Source: Lactobacillus sp. ESL0785
GTDB lineage: Bacteria; Bacillota; Bacilli; Lactobacillales; Lactobacillaceae
Reading direction: 5' to 3'
Length of the DNA stretch: 64,000 nucleotides
NCBI RefSeq assembly: GCF_029395455.1
Contig: NZ_CP113916.1
Span: 682,001 to 746,000 of the forward strand
This document shows, in pieces, positions 7,294 through 17,431 of this stretch (position 1 is its first letter; each line of letters starts with the position of its first letter). A program made the translations under genes and the position numbers. A model generated the notes under the pieces. That model made no database searches, was not told where the DNA came from, and worked only from the letters and a program-made list of their open reading frames with translations.

Positions 7294-10074
7294 TTAATCA
7301 ACAGATTTTAAAGCTGCCAACATGTCAAGATTTTTAAATTTATGATTAACGATAAAGCCGAGGACAATCGTAATTACGCCAACAACGCCCAGTGGCCAAA
7401 GAAAACTATTAGCAGACAGAGCCGGATTGAACATGACATTGGCAGGCGGCACAACATAGAGAATGTATTGGTAGAGCAAGTCACCTGTCAAGTAGCCAAC
7501 TAAAATACCGATACAAGTCAGCAATATCGTTTCTCGATAGATGTACATTGTCACTTCATTATTATAAAAGCCAAGGACTTTAATAGTTGAAAGTTCGCGA
7601 ATTCGTTCAGCGATATTAATATTGGTTAAATTGTACAAGATTACAATTGCGAGTAGCCCCGCTACAATTATCAATACGAGCATAATCATATTAAGTGATT
7701 GAACAACGACATCAAGTTCTTGACTGATTGCTGTATTTTGAACGACGCCACTCACACCGGCTAACTTCATAAATTGAGCAGCCATATTGCGAGTGTTTTT
7801 GCGCGAACCATTTTTGAGAATAACCAGATTAGCGTTGGGTTTGAATCTCTTGCCAAAAATATTTTGATAGACTGCTGGTGTCATAATTGCGAAGTGCCCC
7901 ATATACATTTCCGTAATTGCTGCCACCTTCATTGTTCGTTGGTGATTATCTTGGTCTGTTAAGGTAATGTGACCGCCGGGGTTGACCCCTAATAAGCTTG
8001 CTAATCGTTCCGAAATCACAACTCCTTGATTGGTTAATGAAATTTGCTGTTTGGTTCGGCGCTGGTCTAAGTACATGTACTGGTGAAATTGTTTCTTATT
8101 TTGTGGCACAATCATTGTAATATCTTGTGTATCACCGTTTTTGCCAGCAATTTTGGTTAGCGATTGGTAATAGATTGGCATTTCTTGTTTGATGCTGTCA
8201 GCTTTGAGTTGGTGATTTAGCGCTGCCTTTTGTCTAGTAGAAATCGGTGATTGCTGCGCGACAATTAAGTTGTAGTGAATTAGGTCATTAAATTGGCGAT
8301 TATTCATGTTACTGATTGAATTTTTAACGGCAAAACCAGCAAAAAGTAAAGTGGCAGAGCCACAAACACCAAAGATTGTCATTAACATGCGTTTTTTATA
8401 ACGAAAAATATTGCGGGCAGTGACTTTATGGGTGAAATTAAGATGCTGCCAAATAAATGGTATTTTTTCTAATAAAATTTTGGATCCTGCAGCAGGTGGC
8501 TTAGGTAATAAAAGTGCTGCTGGCTTTTCCTTAAATTCATTTCTAGCAGTTAAGTATGCTGGCAAGACCGAACTGACCCAAGCAAGAAGGAGTGCGATTA
8601 GACTGATTTGCCAGTGGAAGTGTTCTTCAATTGGCGGCAAAGTCAAAGACTGATAGTAGGCATGATAGACAATTTGCGGCATTAATGTGTGACCTAAATA
8701 AATACCAGCAAGAGTGCCAAGTGTTCCCGCCAGAAAACCATACAGAATGAACTTATTAATGATTACATAGTCGTCATAGCCAAGAGCTTTCATGGTACCA
8801 GAGTTAATTCGTTCCTCATCGATGAAGCGGTTCATTGTTGTGAAGGTAACTAGTGCCGCAACGAAATACAAAAAGATAGGGAAGACTTTAGCAAGATCTT
8901 CGACAACTTGAGCTACGGTGCTGTAGACAATGTTACCTTCGCCGCCCGGTATTTCCCGCCGATTATAAACGTGATAGGTAGGTGCTGGTAAATTATCAAG
9001 CAGCTTTTGAGATTGTCTGATTTGATGTTCACCGGATGCTAATTTGCTTTTTGCTTGACTAGCAGAATGAGCTAATTTTTGCTTTTTAGTTTGCAATAAT
9101 TGCAATTTAGAAGTTAATTCTTGTTGGGCGCTAGCTAATTGCTTTTGCTCGGCAGGCGTAAGATTATTAATTTGACTCGCTTGAGCGGTGAGCTGAGCTT
9201 GTTTTGTAGATAGCTCTTTTTCAGCAGCAATTAAGTTTTGCTTGGCAGTTTGAATTTTGACTTTAGCAGCCGTGATTTTAGTAGTTTGCGCTTTTAACTT
9301 GTGTTTAGCTGCGGCAACAATTCTTTGCTTGCGCTCAGGAATTGCGGCCTTTAAGGTATGCTCAAGTGTACGCTTATGCCTGTTAAGGCGAGTAGCGTAA
9401 AGCTTACTATAAGAGTCAAGCCCACGTAGATCACGATAAGTTAAATTGGCTGTTGTATAGACGCTCTGGTTAAAGTCACTGGGTAAGACAACGGCATAAC
9501 CTTTTAACTCGCCCGTGCCGCTGTTACTTTGACCGAGATTAACATTTGATAAAATTTGGCTGGAGCGAACAAAGCCAACAATTTCAAATTGGTGGCGCCG
9601 CAACATTTTTGTACCTAAGATAGACTTTTTTTCGGTAAAAGCAATTTTTTGTCCTAAGTGATAACGTTTTTGAAAATTAGCAGCAACGGCAATTTCATTA
9701 TTAGCTTGTGGCAGACGCCCAGCACGAAGTTCGTAATGACCAATCTTTTTTGGCTTAGAAAAAAAGCGCCAGCTTTCATGACTATTTTTTAAAACTGTAT
9801 CGGTCATATAGCCAAATTCAACTTTTTTACTACCAATTACTTGGCTAATTTTCTGTGTATCCTGCCTGTCTAAACCATAATTGCTGATAATTGTTAAATC
9901 GGGTGTTTTTAGTGTTTGCGCATAATGATTACCTGTGTCACGCATGTCAGGACCAGTAACGATCAGCCCGACAAGTGCAAATGCACCAATCATCATTAAG
10001 CCAAAAATTGATAAAAATTGTCCTTTAGTATGCTTAATTGACTGCCAAAAATCTTGCCAAACCACTTTATTCAT
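7294..10074 (-). CDS. Large FtsX/MacB-type ABC exporter permease
   Basis: This 926-residue protein has one N-terminal membrane helix (about residues 18-40), a large extracytoplasmic domain with an Ala/Lys/Gln-rich coiled coil at about 250-360, a cluster of helices at about 385-520, another helix near 570 and three C-terminal helices after 790. This is the duplicated FtsX permease layout of lactobacillar type 7-like exporters. It follows the ATPase gene by 15 bp. Such pairs handle antimicrobial-peptide resistance or lipoprotein-like cargo; the substrate here is unknown. Confidence 0.88.
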   Translation of the reverse strand: MNKVVWQDFWQSIKHTKGQFLSIFGLMMIGAFALVGLIVTGPDMRDTGNHYAQTLKTPDLTIISNYGLDRQDTQKISQVIGSKKVEFGYMTDTVLKNSHESWRFFSKPKKIGHYELRAGRLPQANNEIAVAANFQKRYHLGQKIAFTEKKSILGTKMLRRHQFEIVGFVRSSQILSNVNLGQSNSGTGELKGYAVVLPSDFNQSVYTTANLTYRDLRGLDSYSKLYATRLNRHKRTLEHTLKAAIPERKQRIVAAAKHKLKAQTTKITAAKVKIQTAKQNLIAAEKELSTKQAQLTAQASQINNLTPAEQKQLASAQQELTSKLQLLQTKKQKLAHSASQAKSKLASGEHQIRQSQKLLDNLPAPTYHVYNRREIPGGEGNIVYSTVAQVVEDLAKVFPIFLYFVAALVTFTTMNRFIDEERINSGTMKALGYDDYVIINKFILYGFLAGTLGTLAGIYLGHTLMPQIVYHAYYQSLTLPPIEEHFHWQISLIALLLAWVSSVLPAYLTARNEFKEKPAALLLPKPPAAGSKILLEKIPFIWQHLNFTHKVTARNIFRYKKRMLMTIFGVCGSATLLFAGFAVKNSISNMNNRQFNDLIHYNLIVAQQSPISTRQKAALNHQLKADSIKQEMPIYYQSLTKIAGKNGDTQDITMIVPQNKKQFHQYMYLDQRRTKQQISLTNQGVVISERLASLLGVNPGGHITLTDQDNHQRTMKVAAITEMYMGHFAIMTPAVYQNIFGKRFKPNANLVILKNGSRKNTRNMAAQFMKLAGVSGVVQNTAISQELDVVVQSLNMIMLVLIIVAGLLAIVILYNLTNINIAERIRELSTIKVLGFYNNEVTMYIYRETILLTCIGILVGYLTGDLLYQYILYVVPPANVMFNPALSANSFLWPLGVVGVITIVLGFIVNHKFKNLDMLAALKSVD

Positions 10075-10089
10075 TGAAGTTCACCTTCT

Positions 10090-10791
10090 TTACCACTTAA
10101 CATTGGCGATTGCTTCAGGATGGGAATTTTGTTCAATTTGTGTGACTTGGCCATCGTGAAAATGAATTACACGGTCGGCAATCGGCGCAATAGTGCTGTT
10201 ATGTGTAACAATAATTACAGTCGCACCTTTTTCTCGGCTCATATTAGCAATAATTTCTAAGACACTCTTGCCAGTTTCATAATCTAAGGCACCAGTCGGC
10301 TCATCACAGAGCAAAATCTTAGGATTCTTAGCGATTGCACGAGCAATTGCCACGCGCTGCTGCTCGCCACCAGATAGTTCGGCTGGAAAATTGTTGATCC
10401 GATTTTGTAAGCCAACGTCAATTAATGTTTGGACCGGATCTAACGCGTCCTTAACAATTTCTGAAGCAAGTTCAACATTTTCTTTGGCCGTTAGATTTTG
10501 AATTAAATTATAAAATTGAAAGACAAAACCAATGTCATTTCGGCGGTAGGTTGTTAATTGACGTTTGTTATACTGTGCGATATTTTGACCATCAATGATG
10601 ATATCACCGCTAGTATTGGTATCCATACCGCCCAAAATATTAAGAATAGTGGACTTGCCCGCACCAGACGCACCCAAAATAATCGCAAGTTCGCCTTGTT
10701 CAACGGTAAAATTAACGTCATTATTGGCTAATACTTCTGTGTTGCCAGTGTGATATTTTTTAAAATTATGCTTTATCTCAATGTAGCTCAT
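10090..10791 (-). CDS. ABC transporter ATP-binding protein (LolD/MacB type)
   Basis: This 233-residue ATPase has Walker [11 protein letters not shown]-loop in FVFQFYNLI, signature LSGGEQQR, Walker B ILLCDEP and D-loop GALD, all typical of the MacB/LolD class that energises FtsX-like permeases. It is the first gene of a two-gene operon with the 926-residue permease. Start chosen at 10791 with a GGAG-type site upstream. Confidence 0.92.
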   Translation of the reverse strand: MSYIEIKHNFKKYHTGNTEVLANNDVNFTVEQGELAIILGASGAGKSTILNILGGMDTNTSGDIIIDGQNIAQYNKRQLTTYRRNDIGFVFQFYNLIQNLTAKENVELASEIVKDALDPVQTLIDVGLQNRINNFPAELSGGEQQRVAIARAIAKNPKILLCDEPTGALDYETGKSVLEIIANMSREKGATVIIVTHNSTIAPIADRVIHFHDGQVTQIEQNSHPEAIANVKW

Positions 10792-10819
10792 ATAACTTTA
10801 CTCCTTGAAAAAACAAAAT

Positions 10820-11632
10820 TTATTTTAAATATTCTTCTAGAACCTGCAGTACACCCATGTTATTATTGCTTGGCGCTTCATATTTTGCAATTGCTTTGAG
10901 TTTAGGATCACCGTTTTTCATTGCGTAGCTAAAGCCGGCGAGTTCAATCATTTCTTTGTCATTCATGCCATCACCAAAGGCAATCAATTCTTCTGGTTTA
11001 ACATTGAAGTAGCGCAAGAAATATTTTAGTCCTTGCCCTTTATTAACTCGAGTAGGCATGACATCGATATTGTCAAAACCGCTGGTAGTACAGTGAATCG
11101 GTTCACCACTATTTTGGTTAAACATTTTCTCAAGCTCACTAGCTAATTGAGCATCACAATTGAGGGTTAACTTAGTTAAGTTGTCGCTAGTCGGCAGTTT
11201 AATTAAATTATTGACCTCAATTACGTTAGGATAGAAAAAGTGCATGGAATTTTTAAACTTGATTGAAGCTTTTTTATCAATATAGGCCCGTGCTAAACCA
11301 CTAGCAGCTATTTCGGTCGTAGGATAATTTTGTTGAATAAAATTAATTAAATTGATGCCAGTCTTATAAGTAAAAACGTGCCGGGAAATGATATTGTTAT
11401 CTTGCGTCAGGATTGAGCCATTGTCGGCAATAATATCAATCCGATCTAAGAAGTCATAGAAGTCTTTCCGTAGTCGCGATAATGGTCGGCCACTAGAAAC
11501 AATAAAATGAATATGATGCTGTCGTAATTTGGTTAAAATCTTTTCAAATCGCTGATGATCAAAGTGTTTGTTGTTATCTTCAAAAGTACCATCCATATCA
11601 ACAGCGACAGCTTTAAAAGGAATTTCAGTCAT
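10820..11632 (-). CDS. Cof-type HAD superfamily phosphatase
   Basis: This 270-residue protein has the HAD nucleophile motif AVDMDGTFED near residue 10, motif II VSSGRP near 45, and motif IV FGDGMNDKEMI near 220. The large cap domain between them is the Cof/C2B type. Such enzymes dephosphorylate sugar phosphates, FMN or similar metabolites in the cytosol. An AAGGAG-like site precedes the start, and the gene is upstream of, and co-directional with, the ABC exporter pair. Confidence 0.9.
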   Translation of the reverse strand: MTEIPFKAVAVDMDGTFEDNNKHFDHQRFEKILTKLRQHHIHFIVSSGRPLSRLRKDFYDFLDRIDIIADNGSILTQDNNIISRHVFTYKTGINLINFIQQNYPTTEIAASGLARAYIDKKASIKFKNSMHFFYPNVIEVNNLIKLPTSDNLTKLTLNCDAQLASELEKMFNQNSGEPIHCTTSGFDNIDVMPTRVNKGQGLKYFLRYFNVKPEELIAFGDGMNDKEMIELAGFSYAMKNGDPKLKAIAKYEAPSNNNMGVLQVLEEYLK

Positions 11633-11667
11633 TTATTTCTCCTTAATTTTAAGTTATTCAATATAAA

Positions 11668-11703
11668 AAAAGCAGGCTCACTACTATTATGAGTCTGCTT
11701 TTT
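11668..11703. terminator. Terminator between the HAD and permease genes
   Basis: The imperfect inverted repeat AGCAGGCTCA / TGAGTCTGCT is flanked by A and T runs. It lies after the amino-acid permease stop on the minus strand. Confidence 0.8.
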
Positions 11704-11713
11704 TAAAATACAA

Positions 11714-13363
11714 CTAATTTCTAGCGTTACTTGGTTTTCTTCTGCCGACTAACCAGCAAATCAAAATTGCAAGCACGGCTTCAACACAAATAATTATGAT
11801 ATTTAAGCCTAGTTTAAATTGACCCAAATTAGCAGCACCAATATTATGACCACCAAGGTAAAGATCAAGGACGATTGAGCCGATAATCAAAATGAACATG
11901 GTAAGCCATTGATCACGGCTAAAGGCTATGCCGTATTCTTCCTCACGGCGTCGAATACCAGGTAAGATTGCACCTAATCCGATTAAAACAACAACGGCGA
12001 TGATGTTAATGATTAATTCATACCACCAATAATTGCTAAATTGCTTAACATCAAGTGGTGCAATTCCGAGAATAGTAGCAACGGCAGTGACAACTAATAA
12101 GAACAGTCCAGCGAGATAGCCTAGTTTGTCGTTTTTAATAAAGACGTATTCTGATGGAAATTTCTTTGAATTCTTTCTAATGCGCATGAAAGAATAGAAA
12201 ATCCAGCAGGTAACACCCGGCGAAATAATACCGTTCAGGTTTAGTAACCAGTTAAAAATGTCGTTCATGTTAGGTAGGAAAATTCCCAGCAACATGATAA
12301 AGGCTGAAAGTGCGACTGTCAAAATATAACCGTTAATTGGTAGGCCGCTCTTATTCTTTTTACGTAAGAATTTTGGCATATACTGATCACCGGTATCAGA
12401 AATCAACATTCTTGTCATGGCATCAAGTAAAACTGCTAATAATGCAGCATTATAGAAGACGGAAGTCCAAGACCATAAATAAAGTAATCCTTTGCCCAGA
12501 CCATATTGCTGTCCGACCATTTCGAAGACGTAATATTCACCATTCATTTTTAAGTCATTCGGGATATGGTTAGCGTTAAAGTAGATACCTAAGGCAAATG
12601 AACCAAAGACAGTTAGGAAAATGGTCATAATTGCCAATGCAATCATAGCTTTTGGAAAATCATACTTGGGTTTCTTCATCTTAGTAACATATGGCGCAAC
12701 TAATTCACAACCATTGAGGGCATAAATCAGCATTGCAATTGTTGTCCAATAATGCATGTCAAATTTTGGTACTAGGGAGTGCCAAGTAAAGTTAGTCGTT
12801 GCCATATGGCCACCAGATTTAGTTAGACCAACAAAGGCTAAGAAGACAAACATGAAAGTCATGATTAACATCATGCCGCCACCAATTGTAGACAAAATTT
12901 CCATTGAACGGGAAAAATAATGTTCAACAATAATGAAGATAATAAACATTGCAAACGTCATTAGGGCAAATTTGGTGTTTGAAATTTGATCCTGAAACTT
13001 GCCAGAACCGGTAACTGCCCAGCCGATGTCAACAACGATGGTATTGGCTGAGTCAACAGCATAAGGAATAGATGCTGCCCAATATGTCCAGGCAGTAAAG
13101 TAACCTAAAAATTCACCATCAGTTCCACGGACCCATGATGAAAGGCCGCCGCCTTCTTTATTGAAGACTGATCCCAATTGACCAACCATTAAAGAGTATG
13201 GAATCACATAAAAAATACACATGATAATCCATGAGGTAACAACAGGCATTCCTTGATTTTGGAAGTTGTACATGATATCGTCTAAGCCAATAACAGTACA
13301 AAAAGCCATTAAGGTTAATACCGGCCACGAAATATATTTATTGTTGGAATTAATTTCTTCCAC
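11714..13363 (-). CDS. APC family amino-acid permease
   Basis: This 549-residue membrane protein has 12-14 hydrophobic segments. Its N-terminus (MAFCTVIGLDDIMYNF, then a glycine-rich EGGGLSSWVRG near residue 70) resembles the substrate-binding helix 1 and following loop of APC permeases, close to the glutamate/GABA antiporter-like branch. It likely moves amino acids across the cell membrane; specificity is not readable. It has its own promoter region (13364-13602), which holds a long inverted repeat. Confidence 0.85.
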   Translation of the reverse strand: MEEINSNNKYISWPVLTLMAFCTVIGLDDIMYNFQNQGMPVVTSWIIMCIFYVIPYSLMVGQLGSVFNKEGGGLSSWVRGTDGEFLGYFTAWTYWAASIPYAVDSANTIVVDIGWAVTGSGKFQDQISNTKFALMTFAMFIIFIIVEHYFSRSMEILSTIGGGMMLIMTFMFVFLAFVGLTKSGGHMATTNFTWHSLVPKFDMHYWTTIAMLIYALNGCELVAPYVTKMKKPKYDFPKAMIALAIMTIFLTVFGSFALGIYFNANHIPNDLKMNGEYYVFEMVGQQYGLGKGLLYLWSWTSVFYNAALLAVLLDAMTRMLISDTGDQYMPKFLRKKNKSGLPINGYILTVALSAFIMLLGIFLPNMNDIFNWLLNLNGIISPGVTCWIFYSFMRIRKNSKKFPSEYVFIKNDKLGYLAGLFLLVVTAVATILGIAPLDVKQFSNYWWYELIINIIAVVVLIGLGAILPGIRRREEEYGIAFSRDQWLTMFILIIGSIVLDLYLGGHNIGAANLGQFKLGLNIIIICVEAVLAILICWLVGRRKPSNARN

Positions 13364-13456
13364 TTAAATTCGCTCCTTTAAAAATAATCAACATTTTCTA
13401 TTTTACTCATTATTGGTGAAGCTGACTAGGGTAATAATAAAATTATTTACTGCTGA

Positions 13457-13508
13457 TTTTCTTAAATTTACTTTTGTTTTTGCTGATTTTCTGGTAAATT
13501 TAAGAAAA
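13457..13508. repeat. 15-bp perfect inverted repeat in the permease/yebC intergenic region
   Basis: The arms TTTTCTTAAATTTAC (13457-13471) and GTAAATTTAAGAAAA (13494-13508) match perfectly around a 22-base loop. No T run follows on either strand, so a terminator is unlikely. A regulator site or RNA hairpin in the leader of either divergent gene is possible. The remaining intergenic sequence shows nothing else clear. Confidence 0.6.
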
Positions 13509-13602
13509 AAGCAGTCTAAATTGCTGCTAGTATTGAATTTTATGCTGCCGTGAGTTAAGATTATTATCGTTAATAACTACAAATAAAGAAAGAAGGATTC
13601 TT

Positions 13603-14331
13603 ATGTCAGGACATTCAAAATGGCACAATATTCAAGGCCGCAAGAATGCGCAAGACGCTAAGAGAGGTAAAATTTTCCAAAAACTATCTCGTGAGATATA
13701 TATGGCTGCAAAGAATGGTGGTCCTGACCCCTCAGGGAATCCTAACTTGCGGATGGTAATGGATAAAGCTCATGCTAATAATATGCCTAAGGCTAACATT
13801 GACCGCGCAATCAAGAAGGCTGACGGCAATTCAGACGAGCATTACGATGAGATTACTTATGAAGGTTATGCACCCGGTGGTGTTGCTGTCTTTGTTGAAG
13901 CCTTGACTGATAACAAGAACCGGACTGCTTCTTCAGTTCGGGTTGCGTTTACGCGTAATGGCGGTTCACTTGGTGCTACTGGTTCAGTTGCTTACATGTT
14001 CGATCGTAAGGGTTATATTGCCATTGATAGAACAACTACTGATGCCGATGAAGACCAGATGCTTTTAGATGTTATGGATGCTGGTGGCGATGATTTGCAA
14101 ACTAGTGATGAAGTTTATGAAATCTATACTGACCCTAAGCAATTGGCTCAAGTACGTGATGCTTTAGAAAAGGCGGGTTACAAGCTTGCTAATGCTGAAC
14201 TGACGATGGTTCCACAAAATACTACGCCAGTTCCAGAAGATAAGAAAGAACAATTTGCTAACCTAGTTGATGCCTTAGAAGACGATGACGACGTACAGAA
14301 TGTTTATACTGCTGCAGCAGATGAAGACTAA
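13603..14331 (+). CDS. yebC: YebC/PmpR family protein (DNA-binding regulator / translation factor)
   Basis: This 242-residue protein begins [20 protein letters not shown], the hallmark of YebC. Domains follow in the usual order: helical N-terminal domain, then [17 protein letters not shown] near residue 95, and an acidic C-terminus. Members are reported as transcription regulators and more recently as factors relieving ribosome stalling. An AAGAAGG site precedes the ATG. It is monocistronic, with a strong terminator downstream. Confidence 0.95.
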   Translation: MSGHSKWHNIQGRKNAQDAKRGKIFQKLSREIYMAAKNGGPDPSGNPNLRMVMDKAHANNMPKANIDRAIKKADGNSDEHYDEITYEGYAPGGVAVFVEALTDNKNRTASSVRVAFTRNGGSLGATGSVAYMFDRKGYIAIDRTTTDADEDQMLLDVMDAGGDDLQTSDEVYEIYTDPKQLAQVRDALEKAGYKLANAELTMVPQNTTPVPEDKKEQFANLVDALEDDDDVQNVYTAAADED

Positions 14332-14351
14332 CTAACAATTGATAAAATTTT

Positions 14352-14382
14352 AATCACTCCAAAAGTTTGGAGTGATTTTTTA
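14352..14382 (+). terminator. Terminator after yebC
   Basis: An inverted repeat AATCACTCCAA/TTGGAGTGATT is followed by a T-rich tract. Confidence 0.9.
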
Positions 14383-14449
14383 TTTTCTTAAAAAATTTTG
14401 ACCTCTTTTGCGTATGTACTATTAAGGACAAACGTAAAGGAGGTTTTTT

Positions 14450-15424
14450 ATGCGAATTAAAGAAGCAATTGCTGTTCTAATTGAAGGTGCAATTGAGCTT
14501 CATGCAAGTGATTTGTTCTTTTTATTGCGTGCTGAACAAACAGTAGTTAAGATGCGAACAATTGCAGGAATTACTGATCAGTCTACTTTTACCTTGAATG
14601 AGGGTAAGGAGATTATTAATTATCTAAAATATACTGCACAAATGGATATTGCTGAACACCGCAGGCCACAGGTAGGTGCGTTAACTTATGAATATGATAA
14701 TGATAAGTACTATTTACGGTTGTCAAGTGTGGGAGATTTTACCGATTGTGAGTCGTTAGTTGTCCGTATTATTTATCAAGTTAGTTCGGGGCGATATTTT
14801 TTACCTAAGCAAATTACACAACTAAAAGAACTGACCCATAGGCGAGGTTTGATAATTACTAGTGGGCCAACAGGGTCAGGTAAAACAACGACAATGTATA
14901 AATTGGCAAAAAATGTCGGCCAGCAGCAAATGGTAATGACAATTGAAGATCCAGTAGAAATTCATGAAGCGAGCTTTTTGCAAACGCAGGTTAATCCGGA
15001 AGCTAATATCAGTTATTCGCGACTTCTGGAAGCGGCGTTGCGTCATCGACCTGATATTTTGATTATTGGCGAAATTAGAAATGCGGCAACAGCAAAATTA
15101 GCAGTTGATGCTGCTCTTAGTGGTCACTTGGTTTTGGCAACGGTTCATGCTAAAAACACTTTTCAGACAATTTCTCGATTGGAGAGTTTACAAATTAAAC
15201 GTAATGAATTAAGTAATTGTCTAACAGCAATTTCATACCAACGTTTACTGCCAACACAGAATGGCTTTTCTTGTTTAATGGATATTGCTAGTGGGGTGGT
15301 TTTGCAAGATCAAATTAATAGTGAAGTTCACAGCAATTTTGTTGCGTGGCAAGAAAACTTAAAAATGCTAGTAGAAAAAGGTGAAATTAGTGGGAAAATA
15401 TACCAGCAATATCAAGAAGGCTAA
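14450..15424 (+). CDS. comGA: Competence pseudopilus assembly ATPase ComGA
   Basis: This 324-residue secretion ATPase has Walker A SGPTGSGKTTTMYK near residue 140, an Asp box MTIEDPVE, Walker B RPDILIIGEIRN, and a His box GHLVLATVHAKN. It powers assembly of the DNA-uptake pseudopilus at the inner face of the membrane. AAAGGAGG lies five to six bases upstream of the start. A TTGACC sequence at 14398 with TATTAA about 16 bp downstream is a weak promoter candidate; control by a competence sigma factor is expected but not shown by the sequence. Confidence 0.93.
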   Translation: MRIKEAIAVLIEGAIELHASDLFFLLRAEQTVVKMRTIAGITDQSTFTLNEGKEIINYLKYTAQMDIAEHRRPQVGALTYEYDNDKYYLRLSSVGDFTDCESLVVRIIYQVSSGRYFLPKQITQLKELTHRRGLIITSGPTGSGKTTTMYKLAKNVGQQQMVMTIEDPVEIHEASFLQTQVNPEANISYSRLLEAALRHRPDILIIGEIRNAATAKLAVDAALSGHLVLATVHAKNTFQTISRLESLQIKRNELSNCLTAISYQRLLPTQNGFSCLMDIASGVVLQDQINSEVHSNFVAWQENLKMLVEKGEISGKIYQQYQEG

Positions 15425-16394
15425 CTTGACAAGCAGCGAACAACTTGTCTTTCTTGATTATTTACAAAATAGTTTAACCAACGGTTTTTCACTTAATACT
15501 AGCTTAGAATTAATGCCAATTTTATGGCCAAAACGGCGTAAATTATTGACTGCATTTGCTAAGCAAATGCAACAAGGAGCTAAATTAAGTGAACAAATGT
15601 TACTTTTAGGCTTTAGCAAAACAACTGTAACTCAAATAGATCTGGCACTGCAGCAGGGTAATTTATTGGATTGTTTAGCTCAATTAGCAACATTAAATCG
15701 CCTGAAGAATGAACAAGTTAAAAAATTAAAAGCAGAAATGTCGTACCCATTTATTCTAACAATCATGATGATTATATTGCTTGCTTTTATGCAGACTTTT
15801 GTTTCGAATCAATTCGCTGATTCAGGTGAGCATACAGGTGACTTCTTATTACTGGGCTTATTAGTATTGGGACTATTATTTTTGTATTATTTGGCTGAGG
15901 TAATGACACTTTTGCATAAACAAGACTACCATTCACTGAAAAAATTGGCGCATTACCCCATCATTGGACCAGTGATTAAGTTATATGTTAATTATTTATT
16001 AGTTTATGACGTTGGCTTGCTATTAGCGAGTGGTTTTTCATTGCAAAAAATGTGTGCATATGCTGCGCAGCAGACTAAGGGATCGTTGCAGCAGTATATT
16101 GGTGCCCGGGTTAATCGGCAACTTGCTAAGGGCCGGTCCTTGCAGGAAATTATTAAAAAAGAACGGTTCTTGCCTGATGAATTATTGTTGTTGCTTGAGA
16201 CAGGATCAACTAAGGCAGATTTAGGTAATCGCTGTTTATTACTCGGACGTAGTCTGTTTATTAATTTAACTAATAAAATTGAAAAAGTAATTGTTAATGT
16301 TCAACCATTTTGTTTTATTTTAATCGGTTTATGTATTATTGGAATGTATTTAAAGTTGCTATTACCGATGTATGCAATGATGCAGAAAATTTAG
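15381..16394 (+). CDS. comGB: Competence type II secretion-like membrane protein ComGB
   Basis: This polytopic protein of up to 337 residues has the GspF/PilC layout: two homologous halves with three membrane segments (about 135-155, 165-185 and 305-330). The frame opens at a GTG overlapping comGA by 44 bp; a second GTG at 15390 and a TTG just past the comGA stop are alternatives. It is expected to be the membrane platform for pseudopilin assembly. Confidence 0.87.
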   Translation: MKLVGKYTSNIKKANLTSSEQLVFLDYLQNSLTNGFSLNTSLELMPILWPKRRKLLTAFAKQMQQGAKLSEQMLLLGFSKTTVTQIDLALQQGNLLDCLAQLATLNRLKNEQVKKLKAEMSYPFILTIMMIILLAFMQTFVSNQFADSGEHTGDFLLLGLLVLGLLFLYYLAEVMTLLHKQDYHSLKKLAHYPIIGPVIKLYVNYLLVYDVGLLLASGFSLQKMCAYAAQQTKGSLQQYIGARVNRQLAKGRSLQEIIKKERFLPDELLLLLETGSTKADLGNRCLLLGRSLFINLTNKIEKVIVNVQPFCFILIGLCIIGMYLKLLLPMYAMMQKI

Positions 16395-16406
16395 GAGGAT
16401 TATTAA

Positions 16407-16754
16407 ATGAAAAAAAGAATGAAAAAATATCTGTTAAATATTATTGCTAAAACCCGTAAGGCTCAAGGCTTTACGCTAATTGAAATGGTCGTTGTAATTG
16501 CGATTATCGTATTGCTATTATTGATTATTGCTCCTAACTTAACAAAGCAAAAGCAGAGTGCTGCTGATAGAACCGATGATGCTTTTAAAACGACTTTGCA
16601 AACACAGGCTGATTTGTATGAAGAAGATAAAGACCGAAAAGGTAAGGACATCACTTTTCAAAATATGTTTGATGATGGTTATTTAACTAAAAATCAATTA
16701 GATAAGTCGAAAAATTATACGGTAACTAACGGTGTGGTTGAAAAAGGTAATTAA
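16407..16754 (+). CDS. comGC: Major competence pseudopilin ComGC
   Basis: This 115-residue pseudopilin has a class 3 signal: a basic leader, then the prepilin peptidase site QGFTLIEM at residues 20-27 (cleavage before F, conserved E5), followed by a hydrophobic helix to about residue 45. It should form the shaft of the DNA-uptake pseudopilus after processing by ComC. AGGAGG lies seven bases before the start. Confidence 0.93.
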   Translation: MKKRMKKYLLNIIAKTRKAQGFTLIEMVVVIAIIVLLLLIIAPNLTKQKQSAADRTDDAFKTTLQTQADLYEEDKDRKGKDITFQNMFDDGYLTKNQLDKSKNYTVTNGVVEKGN

Positions 16755-17169
16755 CAGTAGACTTATGGGTTTTACTGTAATTGAAATGATAATTACGCTA
16801 ATAATTTCAATTAGCTTAGTGTTACTAGGAACGATTGAAATTAAGGAATATCGCGAGCAATTGATTTTGGATAATACTGTTAGAGAAGTAAAAAGTTCAA
16901 TTGAGCAAGCGGCGCGGATTTGTACGATTAGGCATACTGCCATAAAAATTAATTGGCGACCGGGTACAAATGAACTCAATTTTAGGGGACCAGAATATGC
17001 CCGCTTAGTGCATTTAGATTCTAGAATTAAAATTTCTAGTATGAAAGTTTTGCAAATTAAGAATGACGGCTCACTTTCACCGCAAACAATAACGATTAAT
17101 AATGCTAAGCATTCTAGAAAACTACGCTTACAGATGCTGTGGGGGCGGGCAATTGAAAGTGATGACTAA
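16732..17169 (+). CDS. comGD: Minor pseudopilin ComGD
   Basis: This product of about 145 residues has MGFTVIEMIITLIISIS near the start, a prepilin-type cleavage motif and hydrophobic helix. The GTG start at 16732 overlaps comGC by 23 bp; an ATG at 16765 directly before the GFTVIE motif would leave almost no leader, so the longer form is preferred. It is a minor pseudopilin by position and motif. Confidence 0.85.
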   Translation: MWLKKVINSRLMGFTVIEMIITLIISISLVLLGTIEIKEYREQLILDNTVREVKSSIEQAARICTIRHTAIKINWRPGTNELNFRGPEYARLVHLDSRIKISSMKVLQIKNDGSLSPQTITINNAKHSRKLRLQMLWGRAIESDD

Positions 17170-17431
17170 AGTGAAAGGCTTTTTATTGGCTGAAAGTATG
17201 GTTGCCTTGACTTTGGCAATTATGGGTATTAGTTTGCTGGTGTTAATTGTGGGAGGAACAAGAACAACTGAACAAAAAATCGAATTGCGGACGGATCGTG
17301 CATATGCTTGGCACGTAATGAAAACCAATAACTTAGAAAAAATATTGGTACACAATCGCATGTATCATCCTGTAGGAACGAATGGTGTCTATGATGAAAC
17401 TGATCAAAAAACGTATGTCGTTAAGAAGTAA
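17162..17431 (+). CDS. comGE: Minor pseudopilin ComGE-like
   Basis: Starting at the ATG at 17162, which overlaps the comGD stop (ATGACTAA), this 89-residue protein reads MTKVKGFLLAESMVAL, a prepilin motif with the conserved Glu and a hydrophobic helix. Position and size fit ComGE. An upstream in-frame start at 17102 lies inside comGD and adds a non-pilin leader, so it is not favoured. Confidence 0.8.
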   Translation: MTKVKGFLLAESMVALTLAIMGISLLVLIVGGTRTTEQKIELRTDRAYAWHVMKTNNLEKILVHNRMYHPVGTNGVYDETDQKTYVVKK

